A stretch of DNA of 64,000 nt, taken from positions 124,001 through 188,000 of the forward strand of contig CAVTBY010000012.1 in NCBI GenBank assembly GCA_963733085.1, given 5' to 3'. The stretch comes from Desertimonas sp963733085 (GTDB lineage Bacteria > Actinomycetota > Acidimicrobiia > Acidimicrobiales > Ilumatobacteraceae). Under the pieces are notes generated by a model that worked only from the letters and a program-made list of their open reading frames with translations, made no database searches and was not told the origin of the DNA. This document shows, one piece after another, positions 17,211 through 25,551 of this stretch (position 1 is its first letter; the number at the start of each line of letters is the position of its first letter). The position numbers and the translations under genes are program-made.

Positions 17211-18119
17211 ATGTCCAAGATCACGCCCCACCTCTGGTTCGACACACAGGCCAAGGAGGCAGCCGAGTTCTACAGCGACGTGTTTCCGCGTTCGGAGGTG
17301 ACGAACGTGACCACGCTTCGCGACACGCCAAGCGGCGACTGCGATGTCGTCTCGTTCACCGTCTGGGACCGCGACTTCATGGCGATCAGTGCCGGGCCGC
17401 TGTTCGAGATCAACCCGTCGATCTCGTTCTTCGTCAACTTCGACCCCGGCTCCGTTCCTGATGCCGCCGATGCCCTGGACCGGGTCTGGGCCCAACTCGC
17501 CGACGGAGGCGACAAGTTGATGGACCTTGGCGAGTATCCGTTCAGCAAGCGCTACGGATGGATCTCCGACCGCTACGGCGTCTCCTGGCAGCTGATCCTG
17601 TCCGATGCGGAGGGCGATCCCCGCCCAACGATCGTGCCCTCGCTGATGTTCACCGGTGACGTCTGCGGCAAGGCCGCCGAGGCGCGGGACTTCTACATCT
17701 CGGTCTTCGGCGACGCGGAACTCGGCCAGTCAGCGCCGTACCCCGAGGGCTCCGAGCCCGACGAGCCCGGCACGACGATGTTCACCGACTTCCGTCTCGC
17801 CGATAGTTGGTTGGCGGCGATGGACAGCGCCCAAGAGCACCACTTCGGCTTCAACGAGGCGGTGTCGCTGATGATCAACTGTTCGGATCAGGCGGAGATC
17901 GACCATTACTGGGAACGGCTGTCCGCCGTCCCCGAGGCCGAGCAGTGCGGCTGGCTCAAGGACCGCTTCGGCGTCTCCTGGCAAGTCAACCCGACCGACC
18001 TGGACACGATGATGGCCGAGGGCACCCCCGAGCAGATCGACAGGGTGACGCAGGCGTTCTTGCCGATGAAGAAGTTCGACCTGGCCGCCCTGCGCGCCGC
18101 TTATGAGGGGCGAGGCTGA
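17211..18119 (+). CDS. Tandem VOC / PhnB-like (3-demethylubiquinone methyltransferase-type) protein
   Basis: A 302-aa protein made of two PhnB-like vicinal-oxygen-chelate halves. The first begins ITPHLWFDTQAKEAAEFYS and contains YPFSKRYGWISDRYGVSWQ. The second begins TIVPSLMFTGDVCGKAAEARDFY-like sequence and contains WLKDRFGVSWQVNP. The repeated DRxGVSWQ motif marks the internal duplication. Such proteins are common but rarely characterised. The ATG at 17211 has ggagaggag upstream. Downstream lies the repeat-rich region 18120-18560, with no further plus-strand gene. Confidence 0.88.
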   Translation: MSKITPHLWFDTQAKEAAEFYSDVFPRSEVTNVTTLRDTPSGDCDVVSFTVWDRDFMAISAGPLFEINPSISFFVNFDPGSVPDAADALDRVWAQLADGGDKLMDLGEYPFSKRYGWISDRYGVSWQLILSDAEGDPRPTIVPSLMFTGDVCGKAAEARDFYISVFGDAELGQSAPYPEGSEPDEPGTTMFTDFRLADSWLAAMDSAQEHHFGFNEAVSLMINCSDQAEIDHYWERLSAVPEAEQCGWLKDRFGVSWQVNPTDLDTMMAEGTPEQIDRVTQAFLPMKKFDLAALRAAYEGRG

Positions 18120-18941
18120 CTCGCGCGTTCTGCCCCCCGGCTCGACGTCGACACAGGTATTGACGAAAGGGGTCTCCTCGGGTTTGTGTGGGCCCGATCG
18201 ATGCGCCGGCAAGCACGCTGGCCCTGGAAGCGGGCAGTTGTTGAGCGTCGCGACGGCACGTGGCGATGCAACGCGACGACGCTCACCGCAACCGATGGGG
18301 TGTAGGGGACGATTCGGTCCCCTTGGCACCCAACAGTCGTGGCCACGACCCGCCGCGGGCCCACCGATGGGTGTGTAGGGGACGATTCGGTCCCCCTGGC
18401 ACCCATTGGTTGCGGCATGAGCACGCCCACGGACAAGTCGGGCGATGAATTCGGCGCGACGCCCGCGGTGTGACCGCTTCCAGAGCCATGCCATCGTGAC
18501 GCAGCGAGCGACCGACCCACAGAGACCCGAGGAGTCCCCAGATTTGTCCTCTCTGGCGCTAGGTCAGACAGCGCCTCGCGAAGCCGGTGGGCGAGCTCGT
18601 CGCGACGCCACGGGCGCCGAGCCGCGCCCGGTGCGGCGAAGTCGCGTGCCTCGGCGAGCAACTGTTCCCACACGACTGGATCGGGTTCGGGAATCGTCAC
18701 CCACTCGCCGAAACACGCGTCCGTTGGGGGCGAACGGCTCGCCGGTGCCGTCGGCGATCAGCTCGGCGACGCGCTCGCGAGGAACCTTGACGACGAGGGC
18801 CTCGGCCCGCGAATCGTAGGTGGCGAAGAACCGACCCGCCCGGCGCACGCACGGGTAGCCCATCATCGTCGAGCGCCCGACGGCCGGGTCGTACAGGAGG
18901 TCGTCGGTCAGCTCGTCGTACAGCTTGCGTCCTTCGATCAC
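18101..18941 (-). CDS. TfoX N-terminal domain-like protein, frameshifted, with repeat-derived tail
   Basis: The first 80 residues, from GTG 18941, match the TfoX_N family (GRKLYDELTDDLLYDP, GRSTMMGYPCVRRAGRFFATYD, LVVKVPRERVAELI). A single extra base near 18705 shifts the frame; the corrected sequence continues FREWVTIPEPDPVVWEQLL and AEARDF, the normal domain end near 18600. The domain is about 110 aa, but the corrected frame stays open through the whole intergenic element down to 18101, adding a low-complexity Arg/Ser/Pro tail from repeat DNA. Either the natural stop was lost when the element arrived, or a second indel hides it. TfoX_N domains are linked to competence regulation in proteobacteria; the role here is unknown. 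Confidence 0.65.
18291..18336 (+). repeat. 48-bp palindrome family, degraded copy 1
   Basis: The core gggac-gattcg-gtccc hairpin is intact, but the outer right arm has decayed (ggcacccaacag instead of cacccatcggt). The left arm is accgatggggtg with one extra G. It lies inside element E1, 26 bp from a second copy. Confidence 0.7.
18363..18410 (+). repeat. 48-bp palindrome family, copy 2
   Basis: Left arm accgatgggtg, seven variable bases, gac, loop gattcg, gtc, seven variable bases and right arm cacccattggt, totalling 48 bp. The variable arm parts (tgtaggg and cccctgg) pair only partly. Forward orientation of the loop. It lies inside element E1. Confidence 0.8.
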
Positions 18942-18951
18942 GTCAACAGTC

Positions 18952-19338
18952 TCACGCAGGGGGCGTGAAGACACCGAACAGGCTCCCGACTGAATCGCGC
19001 AGGTAGGCGAACGGGGGCCCGACCGGCGGCTCGAGCTCCTTGGTGACGACCTTGCCGCCCAACTTTTCGGCCGCTTCGCAGGTGGCGGCGACGTCGGTGA
19101 CGGCGATGTAGAACACGGCGTGGCCGGGCATCGCGCCGCCGGTCGCCACGACACCGCCGAACGGGATGTCACTGCCCGGCAGCGCTGCTACGCGGTAATC
19201 CATGCCCGTCGTCTCGGGGTCGGCGAACGGGCTGAACGTCCAGCCGAACAGGTCGGCGTAGAACGAGGTGGCAGTGTCGGGATCGTCGGTCGCGACCTCG
19301 AACCAGGCGAGCGAGTTGGGGGTGAAGGTTTTGGTCAT
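18952..19338 (-). CDS. VOC family protein (glyoxalase/bleomycin-resistance fold)
   Basis: A single-domain VOC protein of 128 aa. It contains the first beta-alpha-beta unit SLAWFEVATDDPDTATSFYADLFGW-like sequence and the second unit PGHAVFYIAVTDVAATCEAAEKLGG, ending DSVGSLFGVFTPP. Most metal-coordinating positions typical of glyoxalase I are not preserved, so enzymatic activity is uncertain. It is encoded next to the WYL regulator in the same direction, with 61 bp between them, and may be under its control. Confidence 0.85.
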   Translation of the reverse strand: MTKTFTPNSLAWFEVATDDPDTATSFYADLFGWTFSPFADPETTGMDYRVAALPGSDIPFGGVVATGGAMPGHAVFYIAVTDVAATCEAAEKLGGKVVTKELEPPVGPPFAYLRDSVGSLFGVFTPPA

Positions 19339-19399
19339 GCTGCCGACAGTGCCCTTGCGTGGCGACAACCCTGTGTCGGTGTTTTGCCTGTGTCCTTGT

Positions 19400-20095
19400 T
19401 CACTCCCACGCCGGCGTGCGCGTCTCGTAGTCCTCGACGCCGAACTCTCGAACAGGTTGCTGGAAGGTGCCGGGCAGCCGCTCGACCGAGTGAATGCGGT
19501 CGATACGGAAGACGCGCTCGTCCTGGCGCAGCCGACACCAGGCGGTGAGGTACGAGCCGTTGGGGCCGAGCACGACGTGGTGCGGCTCGATTTCGCGCAC
19601 CGTCGGGCGGCCACCGATGTCGAGGTAGTCGATGAGGATCGGCGTCGCATCCTCAACGGCATCGACGACGGCGTCGGCGATCGCCTGGTCCGGGGCGGTG
19701 AGCGGCTGCACGAGCAGGCGTACGCCATCGGCGAGCGTGCGCGCCCGCGTGGCTGCGCCCTCGGGCACCGCGGCGACGACCTTGAGCAGCGCCGTGCGCG
19801 CGTCACGAGCCCACGGCGTGTCGTCGAGCCTGCGCAGCCCGACGGCCATCGCCACCATCTCAGCGGGCGTGAAGTTGAGTGGCGGCAGCGTCATCGAGCG
19901 GTCGAGCACATAGCCGCCGCGCCGGCCGAGCTGCGCCGAGATCGGCACGCCCGCCTCCTGGAGGGCGAGGATGTCGCGCTCGATCGTCCGCACACTGACC
20001 TCGAAGCGCTCCGCCAAGCGGCGCGCGCTGCGGCCGGGCGACCCTGCCGCCCGCAGCTCCTCGACGAGGGCGTAGAGCCGGTCGAGCCGGTTCAT
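19400..20095 (-). CDS. WYL-domain transcriptional regulator (HTH_11 + WYL)
   Basis: A 231-aa DeoR/YafY-like regulator. The N-terminal winged helix reads RLYALVEELRAAG, ARRLAERFEVSVRTIERDI and LGRRGGYVLDRSMTLPPL (residues 5-75), the usual HTH_11 signature. The WYL domain follows at about 140-225 with GRPTVREIEPHHVVLGPNGSYL and FRIDRIHSVERL. The W-Y-L triad itself is degenerate. WYL domains bind nucleic acid or nucleotide-like ligands in related regulators. It precedes the VOC gene on the same strand and follows the MMPL gene by about 30 bp. Confidence 0.9.
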   Translation of the reverse strand: MNRLDRLYALVEELRAAGSPGRSARRLAERFEVSVRTIERDILALQEAGVPISAQLGRRGGYVLDRSMTLPPLNFTPAEMVAMAVGLRRLDDTPWARDARTALLKVVAAVPEGAATRARTLADGVRLLVQPLTAPDQAIADAVVDAVEDATPILIDYLDIGGRPTVREIEPHHVVLGPNGSYLTAWCRLRQDERVFRIDRIHSVERLPGTFQQPVREFGVEDYETRTPAWE

Positions 20096-20125
20096 CCCCC
20101 AAGGCTACGCGCTGCTCGGTGACCG

Positions 20126-22456
20126 TCATCCGATCTTGGTGGGCACTTCTTCTTCCTGGAGTTCGGCGAGCTCGGCGTCGAGGTCGGTCGGTGCCTCGAT
20201 GTGGACCTTCGGCAGGATCCGGTCGAGCCAGCGCGGGATCCACCAGTTGCGGTCACCGAGCAGTTCCATCGTGGCGGGAACCAACAACATCCGCACGATC
20301 GTGGCGTCGATCAGCACGGCGACGGACAGGCCGAGACCGAACAGCTTGACCACTCGATCGGACTCGCCGATGAAGCTACCGAAGACGACGACCATGATCG
20401 CCGCGGCGGCGGTGATCACGCGAGCTGTCGAAGCCAACCCGTCGGCGACTGAGGCCCGGCTGTCGCCCGTGCGGTCCCACTCCTCACGCACCCGGGACAA
20501 CAGGAAGACCTCGTAGTCCATGGAGAGCCCGAACACGATGGCGAACAACATCATCGGCACGAACGGCTCGATCGGTGCTCCTTCGATGTCGAGCAGGGAG
20601 CCGCCCCAGCCCCATTGGAACACGGCGACGACGACGCCGTATGCGGCGCCAATCGACAGCAGGTTCATCACCACCGCCTTGAGCGGCACCAACAACGAGC
20701 GGAACACGACCATCAGCAACAGGAAGGACAGGCCGAGCACGGCGGCGAGGAAGTACGGCAGCCGCTCGGAGAGGTAGTCGGTGAAGTCGACTCCGATCGC
20801 CACGCCGCCCGCGACAGCGACGTCGAGGCCGGTACCGTCCGTGGCAACGGGGAGGACGTCGTCGCGCAACCGGTTGACCAGCTCGGTAGTCGCCTCGTCC
20901 TGTGGCGCGGTCGTTGGTACGACCCGCCACAGCGCTGCGGTCGAGTCGTCGTTGGTCATCGGATCGCTGACGAACGCAACGCCGGGGTCGGCCGCGATCG
21001 CGTCGGACACCGCTTGCAGGGTCGCCGGGTCGGTGCCCGCAGGAACTTCCGTGGCCAGGCTGAGCGGACCGTTGAATCCCGGCCCGAAGCCGTCGGCGAG
21101 CAGGTCGTAGGCCTGCCGCGTGGTTGTGTCCTCTGGGTAGTTGCCCTCGTCGGAGAACCCGAGGCGCAGCCCGAAGATCGGTAGCGCCAGGGCGATCAGG
21201 AGGGCGGCGCCGACCAGCACCGCTGTCCACGGACGATGCTGGACGACTCGGCTCCAGCGATACGAGATGGTCTCCCGCAGCGGTCGGCGCTCGCGCTCGA
21301 GCACCGGCTTGCGCAACGGAGCCACGGCGAAACTGGCCAACAGCACCACAACGGCCACCGGCAGGGTGATCACGATCAGCGCCGGGATCCCCAGCCCAAC
21401 GCCCACCAACGCCACAGCGACGAGCAGGGCGGCGATGAGCCCACGCCTCCTCGTCAGCTCGATCCGTTCACCGGCGAAGCCAAGTAGCGCGGGCAGGAGA
21501 GTGAGCGAGGCGAGGAGGGTCATGGCTACCACGACTGCCATCCCGATCGCCATGCCGGAAACGAAGCTCAACTGCATGATGAGCATTCCCAGCAGCGAGA
21601 TGACGACGGTCGAGCCGGCGAACACCACGGCCCGCCCGGCCGTGTTCATCGCGACCAGAGTCGACTGCTCGATGGTGTGACCGGCGTGCAGGTTCTCGCG
21701 GAACCGGGTGACGATGAACAAGGCGTAGTCGATGCCGACGCCGAGTCCGATCATGATGCCGATCGTCGACGCGAACTCCGGCATGTTGATGACGTTCGAG
21801 AGCAGACCGGTGATGATCGAGCCCGTCGCGATGCCGGCGAGGGCGACCCCGATCGGCAGCCCCATCGCCAGCACGGAACCGAAGGCGATGATCAGGATCA
21901 CGATGGCGAAGCCGAGCCCGAGCGCCTCCGACGACGGCACCTCGAACTCGGCGAAGGCTTGGCCACCGAGTTCGACTCGTAACCCGTCGGCCTCAGGCAT
22001 GGCCTCGCGGATCTCGTCGCCGATCAGCACCGTGTCCTCGAAGGACGCGTCCGACGGGGCCTCGAACGACGCGTAGGCAATCTTCCCGGCGTCGTCGCCG
22101 CGATCGGAGATCTGCGCCTCGTTGCCCTCGTCATACGGGCTGGTCAACGACTGAACGCCCTCGATCCCGGCGACCTCTTCGAGGAACGGCTCGATCACGC
22201 CGCGAACCTCCGGATTCTCGATCGCGCTGTCCGCCTCGAACACGAGGTTGCCGACCTGACCGGCACCCTGCCCACCGAACTGGTCATCGAGGAGATCGAT
22301 GCCTCGCTTGCTCTCGACATCGGGCAGCGTGAAGTCGGAGCTGTAGCCGGACCCTGCCGCCCCGATCAGCGCGCCAAGGGCCACGATTCCCAGAATCCAC
22401 ACCAGCAGGACCCGACGACGGCGTCGGAAACAGACTTCGGCGAGGCGGCTCAACAT
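20126..22456 (-). CDS. MMPL/RND family transporter
   Basis: A 776-aa membrane protein with the layout of actinobacterial MMPL proteins: one N-terminal helix, a large extracytoplasmic loop (about residues 35-180), a six-helix bundle (about 180-370), a second loop and a second bundle to about residue 745. The GIDYALFIVTRFRE and GLSMDYEVFLLSRVREEWD segments mark the conserved proton-relay helices. Related proteins export lipids or small toxic compounds; the substrate is unknown. The N-terminal FRRRRRVLLVW is the usual positive-inside start. No accessory MmpS gene is adjacent. The 224 bp upstream, shared with a divergent gene, presumably hold both promoters. Confidence 0.92.
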   Translation of the reverse strand: MLSRLAEVCFRRRRRVLLVWILGIVALGALIGAAGSGYSSDFTLPDVESKRGIDLLDDQFGGQGAGQVGNLVFEADSAIENPEVRGVIEPFLEEVAGIEGVQSLTSPYDEGNEAQISDRGDDAGKIAYASFEAPSDASFEDTVLIGDEIREAMPEADGLRVELGGQAFAEFEVPSSEALGLGFAIVILIIAFGSVLAMGLPIGVALAGIATGSIITGLLSNVINMPEFASTIGIMIGLGVGIDYALFIVTRFRENLHAGHTIEQSTLVAMNTAGRAVVFAGSTVVISLLGMLIMQLSFVSGMAIGMAVVVAMTLLASLTLLPALLGFAGERIELTRRRGLIAALLVAVALVGVGLGIPALIVITLPVAVVVLLASFAVAPLRKPVLERERRPLRETISYRWSRVVQHRPWTAVLVGAALLIALALPIFGLRLGFSDEGNYPEDTTTRQAYDLLADGFGPGFNGPLSLATEVPAGTDPATLQAVSDAIAADPGVAFVSDPMTNDDSTAALWRVVPTTAPQDEATTELVNRLRDDVLPVATDGTGLDVAVAGGVAIGVDFTDYLSERLPYFLAAVLGLSFLLLMVVFRSLLVPLKAVVMNLLSIGAAYGVVVAVFQWGWGGSLLDIEGAPIEPFVPMMLFAIVFGLSMDYEVFLLSRVREEWDRTGDSRASVADGLASTARVITAAAAIMVVVFGSFIGESDRVVKLFGLGLSVAVLIDATIVRMLLVPATMELLGDRNWWIPRWLDRILPKVHIEAPTDLDAELAELQEEEVPTKIG

Positions 22457-22680
22457 TAGATGTCCTTTCGGGGGTTTCCGGGGGGTGGACGATCAGGCCA
22501 GACACACGCATTGCGTCGGGGTCGCCCATTGTTCACTCAGTTGCTCGTAACCGACCAGTGGCGGGTGTCACTCGTGTTGTCCTATGACGATCGAAGCGGG
22601 GCAAATGTGACGTCACGGCTCCGAGATGTGACGCATGACCGTCTACACCAGCCCTGGATCAGCCTGCCTACCCTGCGGAG

Positions 22681-23295
22681 ATGGCCGTCGTACCGCCGTC
22701 GTCGTCGAAGCACCCGGCGACGTGGAAGTTCGGGTATCCGATCTATCACGCCGAGACCCGCGCCCAGTGGCGCGCCTGGCTCGAGGCCAATCACAGGTCG
22801 GCGCCCGGGGTGTGGCTCTGTTCGTGGCGAGCTTCGGCCGACAAGTCGGTCTGCCCGTATCCCGACGCGGTCGAAGAGGCGATTTGTTTCGGTTGGATCG
22901 ATTCCACCGTCAACGTGCTCGACGAGCAACGGACGTTGCAGTTGATGACACCGCGCCGGCCGAAGAGCGGCTGGACACGGCTCAACCGCCAGCGCGCCGC
23001 GCACATGAAGTCGGCGGGGCTGATGACCGACGCCGGGCGCCGCGCGGTCGAGGTCGCGCAAGGGAATGGATGGTGGACGCTCTCGGATACGGTCGAGGAC
23101 CTCATCGAGCCCGACGACCTCGCCGAGGCGTTGGACGCCGAACCGGCAGCGCGAGCTCACTGGGGCAAATTTCCGCCAAGCGCCCGCAAGGCGATGCTGT
23201 GGTGGGTGGTCAGCGCCGCCAAGGCACAGACCCGGGCGCGACGGATCGAAACGATCGTCGAGCGAGCCGCCGACGGCGAGCGGGCGCAGGGATAG
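22681..23295 (+). CDS. YdeI/OmpD-associated family protein
   Basis: A 204-aa protein with the features of the YdeI family: an N-terminal PIYHAETRAQWRAWLEANH segment, EAICFGWIDSTVNVLDEQ in the middle and the RRPKSGWTRLNRQRA motif. The C-terminal part is the usual KAMLWWVVSAAKAQTRARRI helix. Family members are small cytosolic proteins of poorly known role, sometimes linked to bacteriocin protection or periplasmic stress phenotypes. The ATG at 22681 leaves a proline/serine-rich leader of about ten residues. It is transcribed divergently from the MMPL gene. Confidence 0.87.
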   Translation: MAVVPPSSSKHPATWKFGYPIYHAETRAQWRAWLEANHRSAPGVWLCSWRASADKSVCPYPDAVEEAICFGWIDSTVNVLDEQRTLQLMTPRRPKSGWTRLNRQRAAHMKSAGLMTDAGRRAVEVAQGNGWWTLSDTVEDLIEPDDLAEALDAEPAARAHWGKFPPSARKAMLWWVVSAAKAQTRARRIETIVERAADGERAQG

Positions 23296-23298
23296 TGC

Positions 23299-23575
23299 TC
23301 TCCTGACCCTTTTGCGGGTACGCCATCTAGCGTGGCCAGCGCTTTGGGCTCTGGAAGAAGTGGCTGCTGGCCGTTGCGACGGGTAATCGGTCATCATCAA
23401 GGTCACGTCAGGCGCCGTGCCGAATCTCCAGCGCTGCACGGTCGGTATCTGACGGTTCAGCTCCGAAGAAGGAGCACCAGCTGAGGATCGGTTGCCAGAT
23501 CCGTGGCCGCAGCCACGACCGCCTGCTTCCAGAGCATTCGAGCGTGACGAAGCGAACGGCTGAACCCACGGAAAG
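23299..23575. repeat. Intergenic element E3, diverged copy
   Basis: The 313 bp between the YdeI-like and VOC genes hold no gene. A left arm at 23299-23357 (tctcct at one end, ctctggaag at the other) aligns over almost the same length with the type A arm. The right arm at 23524-23575 (inverted cttccagagc, then gcgtgacgaagcg) matches type B. The interior differs from E1 and E2 and lacks the 48-bp palindrome. The match is weaker than between E1 and E2. Confidence 0.45.
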
Positions 23576-23608
23576 GTCACGAGCGCCCAGGAGATAGGTG
23601 GCCCTCCA

Positions 23609-24028
23609 TTACGGAGTCGGCGTCGAACGCTGGGCAATGCGAATGTTGTTGCCGAACGGGTCGCGGAAGCCGAAGTCGATGCCGTAGCTCTGTTCCGTGG
23701 GCTCCTCGCCGAGCTCGACGCCCTTCGCCGCCAGCTCGGCGTGCGCCTTGCGAGCGTCATCGGTGTTGAAGAACAAGGTTCCGCCCGAGGCGCCCTTGCT
23801 GACCATCTCGCGCACGGCGTTCGTGGTCTCCGGGTCGTAAACCGGCGGCTTGGGTGACTCGAGCAGGATCTCACGCTGGGGGTCGCCAGGTACGCGCACG
23901 GTGAGCCAGCGCATGAAGCCGAGGTCAACGTCGTTGGCGACCTCGAGTCCGAGCTTGCCCACGTAGAAGTCGAGGGCTTCGTCCTGGTCGAGGACGAAGA
24001 TCTGGGAGATAGCGAGTGAAGTGATCAT
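23609..24028 (-). CDS. VOC family protein, coupled to an AraC regulator
   Basis: A single-domain VOC protein of 139 aa: FVLDQDEALDFYVGKLGLEV at the start, PQREILLESP in the middle, and FRDPFGNNIRIAQ with the typical C-terminal DPFGN motif. Glutamate and histidine metal ligands are not all evident. Its ATG overlaps the stop of the AraC regulator gene (ATGA), so the pair is co-translated. This AraC-VOC pairing is common in actinomycetes; substrate unknown. Confidence 0.9.
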   Translation of the reverse strand: MITSLAISQIFVLDQDEALDFYVGKLGLEVANDVDLGFMRWLTVRVPGDPQREILLESPKPPVYDPETTNAVREMVSKGASGGTLFFNTDDARKAHAELAAKGVELGEEPTEQSYGIDFGFRDPFGNNIRIAQRSTPTP

Positions 24029-24501
24029 GTCGTCGACGGTACGGGTTGGACGCTGTCGCGTGCTTCTCCGAAACTGCCCAGCTCGCCGGCAGCAGGAACG
24101 TCATGGGTGAACGTGCTCGGCCGGGTCCACGCCATCGCGAAGCAGGACGGCACCGGGTGGACCACACCGCGACTGCGATAGACGCTGGGTGGCTCCCCGA
24201 CGATCGCCGTGAAGGTGCGGCTGAACGTGCCGAGGCTGGTGAACCCACAGTCGAAGCAGACGTCCGTGACGCGACGGTCGGTTGTGCGCAGCAGGAACAT
24301 GGCTCGTTCGATTCGGCGTCGCTGGAGGTAGCGATGTGGCGTCTCCCCGAATACGGCGCGGAACGTCCTGATGAAATGGGCCTCCGAGACGATGGCGATG
24401 CGTGCCAGGCTGCCAATGTCGAGTGGCTCGGCGTACGACCGGTCCATCGCGTCCCGAGCCCGCAACATCCGTCGGTTGGTGTCCTCTGTCGCGGGGCTCA
24501 T
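24025..24501 (-). CDS. AraC-family transcriptional regulator, short form
   Basis: A 158-aa protein that is essentially a double helix-turn-helix AraC domain: RARDAMDRSYAEPLDIGSLA, EAHFIRTFRAVFGETPHRYL and RRVTDVCFDCGFTSLGTFSRTF, followed by VGEPPSVYR. There is no ligand-binding cupin; the C-terminal 45 residues are family-variable. I chose ATG 24501 because it lies directly after the TauD-type gene and starts right before the conserved helix; the frame is open further upstream. It probably controls itself and the coupled VOC gene. Confidence 0.88.
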   Translation of the reverse strand: MSPATEDTNRRMLRARDAMDRSYAEPLDIGSLARIAIVSEAHFIRTFRAVFGETPHRYLQRRRIERAMFLLRTTDRRVTDVCFDCGFTSLGTFSRTFTAIVGEPPSVYRSRGVVHPVPSCFAMAWTRPSTFTHDVPAAGELGSFGEARDSVQPVPSTT

Positions 24502-24511
24502 CGATGCGAAT

Positions 24512-25486
24512 TCAGCTCGGCACCTCGCCAGCCACCGTCGTTCGGTACATCTCGCGGCGATGGCCGTCATGGTCGTTGAACGCCTGATGCAGGCACAGGC
24601 GGTTGTCCCACACCGTGAACGTGCCGGGAGCCCAACGGAGACGACACGTGAACGCCGGCTGGGTCGCGTGATCCGACAGGAACGACAACAGTGGTGCCGA
24701 CTCTGCTTCGGTGAGCCCCTCGATGCCGACCGCGTAGGTCTTGTCGCAATACAACGACTTCTCGCCGGTCACCGGATGGGTGCGAATCAGCGGGTGCACG
24801 GTTCCTCGCACCTTTCGACTTGTCTCCGGATCGAGCTGTTCAGCATCGCGGGTGGCGGCCAGTCTCCCGATCGCTGTGTCGTCGGGCTCCATGTACTCCT
24901 GCGCCGTTGTCAGCACCCTCCGCATCGACATGCGGACCCTGAGGCCGGCGAGCATCGCCTTCATCGTGTCGCTCAGCGTGTTGAAGGCAAGCGCACTGTT
25001 TGCCCAGATCGTGTCACCCCCGTACGGCGGGATGTCGACGCCGTACAGCATGCTGATCGACGGCGGCCTCTCGAGGAAGGCTGAGTCGGTATGCCAACCG
25101 GATCCGAAGATCATCGCCGCCTCGGCGCCGGCCTCTCTGATCACTGGCTGGACGTTGACGTGCCCGTCGACGCCTTTGGTGTAGGCGTCGTCGGCGAACT
25201 CGCCGAAGCGCAAGCTGAACGACTCGTGATCAGCGTGAGAGAGCCGCTGGTCGCGGAAGAAGATCATCTTGTGCCGGAAAAGCGCGTGCTCGATCTCGGT
25301 GAATTGGGCATCGGTGAGCGCGGCCAGGTCGACGCCCTTCACCTCAGCGCCCATCGCGGCGGCGAGCTCCTCGACGACGATGTGCTCGTAGTGTTGCGCC
25401 CTGTTGTCGAAGCGACCTGTCGGATGGATGATCACCGACTCCGAACCGTACTTGGGTCGCTGTTGAATCACCGATCCGCGCAACAT
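24512..25486 (-). CDS. TauD/TfdA-family Fe(II)/2-oxoglutarate dioxygenase
   Basis: A non-heme iron dioxygenase of about 307-324 aa. The iron triad is visible as WHTDSAF (HxD) and the distal His in CLHQAFNDHDG, with the 2-oxoglutarate-binding Arg in RREMYRTTV. The family oxidises taurine, other sulfonates or aryloxyalkanoates, releasing sulfite or breaking an ether. The frame opens at ATG 25486, inside a terminator-like inverted repeat and without a ribosome binding site. GTG 25435, just before IIHPTGRF, is an alternative start. Upstream and on the same strand lies the M15-like gene; downstream, the AraC-VOC pair follows after 10 bp. Confidence 0.88.
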   Translation of the reverse strand: MLRGSVIQQRPKYGSESVIIHPTGRFDNRAQHYEHIVVEELAAAMGAEVKGVDLAALTDAQFTEIEHALFRHKMIFFRDQRLSHADHESFSLRFGEFADDAYTKGVDGHVNVQPVIREAGAEAAMIFGSGWHTDSAFLERPPSISMLYGVDIPPYGGDTIWANSALAFNTLSDTMKAMLAGLRVRMSMRRVLTTAQEYMEPDDTAIGRLAATRDAEQLDPETSRKVRGTVHPLIRTHPVTGEKSLYCDKTYAVGIEGLTEAESAPLLSFLSDHATQPAFTCRLRWAPGTFTVWDNRLCLHQAFNDHDGHRREMYRTTVAGEVPS

Positions 25487-25534
25487 TGGTGAGCGGAGCG
25501 AGCAGGTTTCCGCACGCGTGACTCACCAATGTTG
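25481..25534 (-). terminator. Inverted repeat between the M15-like gene and the dioxygenase gene
   Basis: caacattggtgag at 25481-25493 and ctcaccaatgttg at 25522-25534 form a perfect 13-bp inverted repeat with a 28-base loop. It lies just downstream of the M15-like gene and overlaps the possible start of the TauD-type gene. A terminator for the upstream gene is the simplest reading; there is no clear T tract. Confidence 0.55.
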
Positions 25535-25551
25535 GGCGTTCTGAGTGCGTG

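Larger units (their letters stand above)
18171..18540. repeat. Intergenic element E1 with inverted ~59-nt arms
   Basis: A non-coding element of about 370 bp between the convergent PhnB-like and TfoX-like genes. The left arm (type A, 18171-18233) begins tctcctcggg and ends ccctggaagcgg. The right arm (type B, 18474-18540) is inverted and reads, from outside in, actcctcggg to ctctggaagcgg. The arms resemble each other mainly at their ends and are also found, with swapped order, at 30381-30760 and, more diverged, at 23299-23575. The interior holds two copies of the 48-bp palindrome and the short palindrome gtcgtggccacgac. No transposase or target duplication was seen. Confidence 0.6.

Noticed and set aside
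18171..18540. CRISPR array or integron attC site in the repeat-rich gap
   Set aside because: Repeats are few, palindromic and irregularly spaced, with no uniform spacers, and there is no cas gene or integrase.
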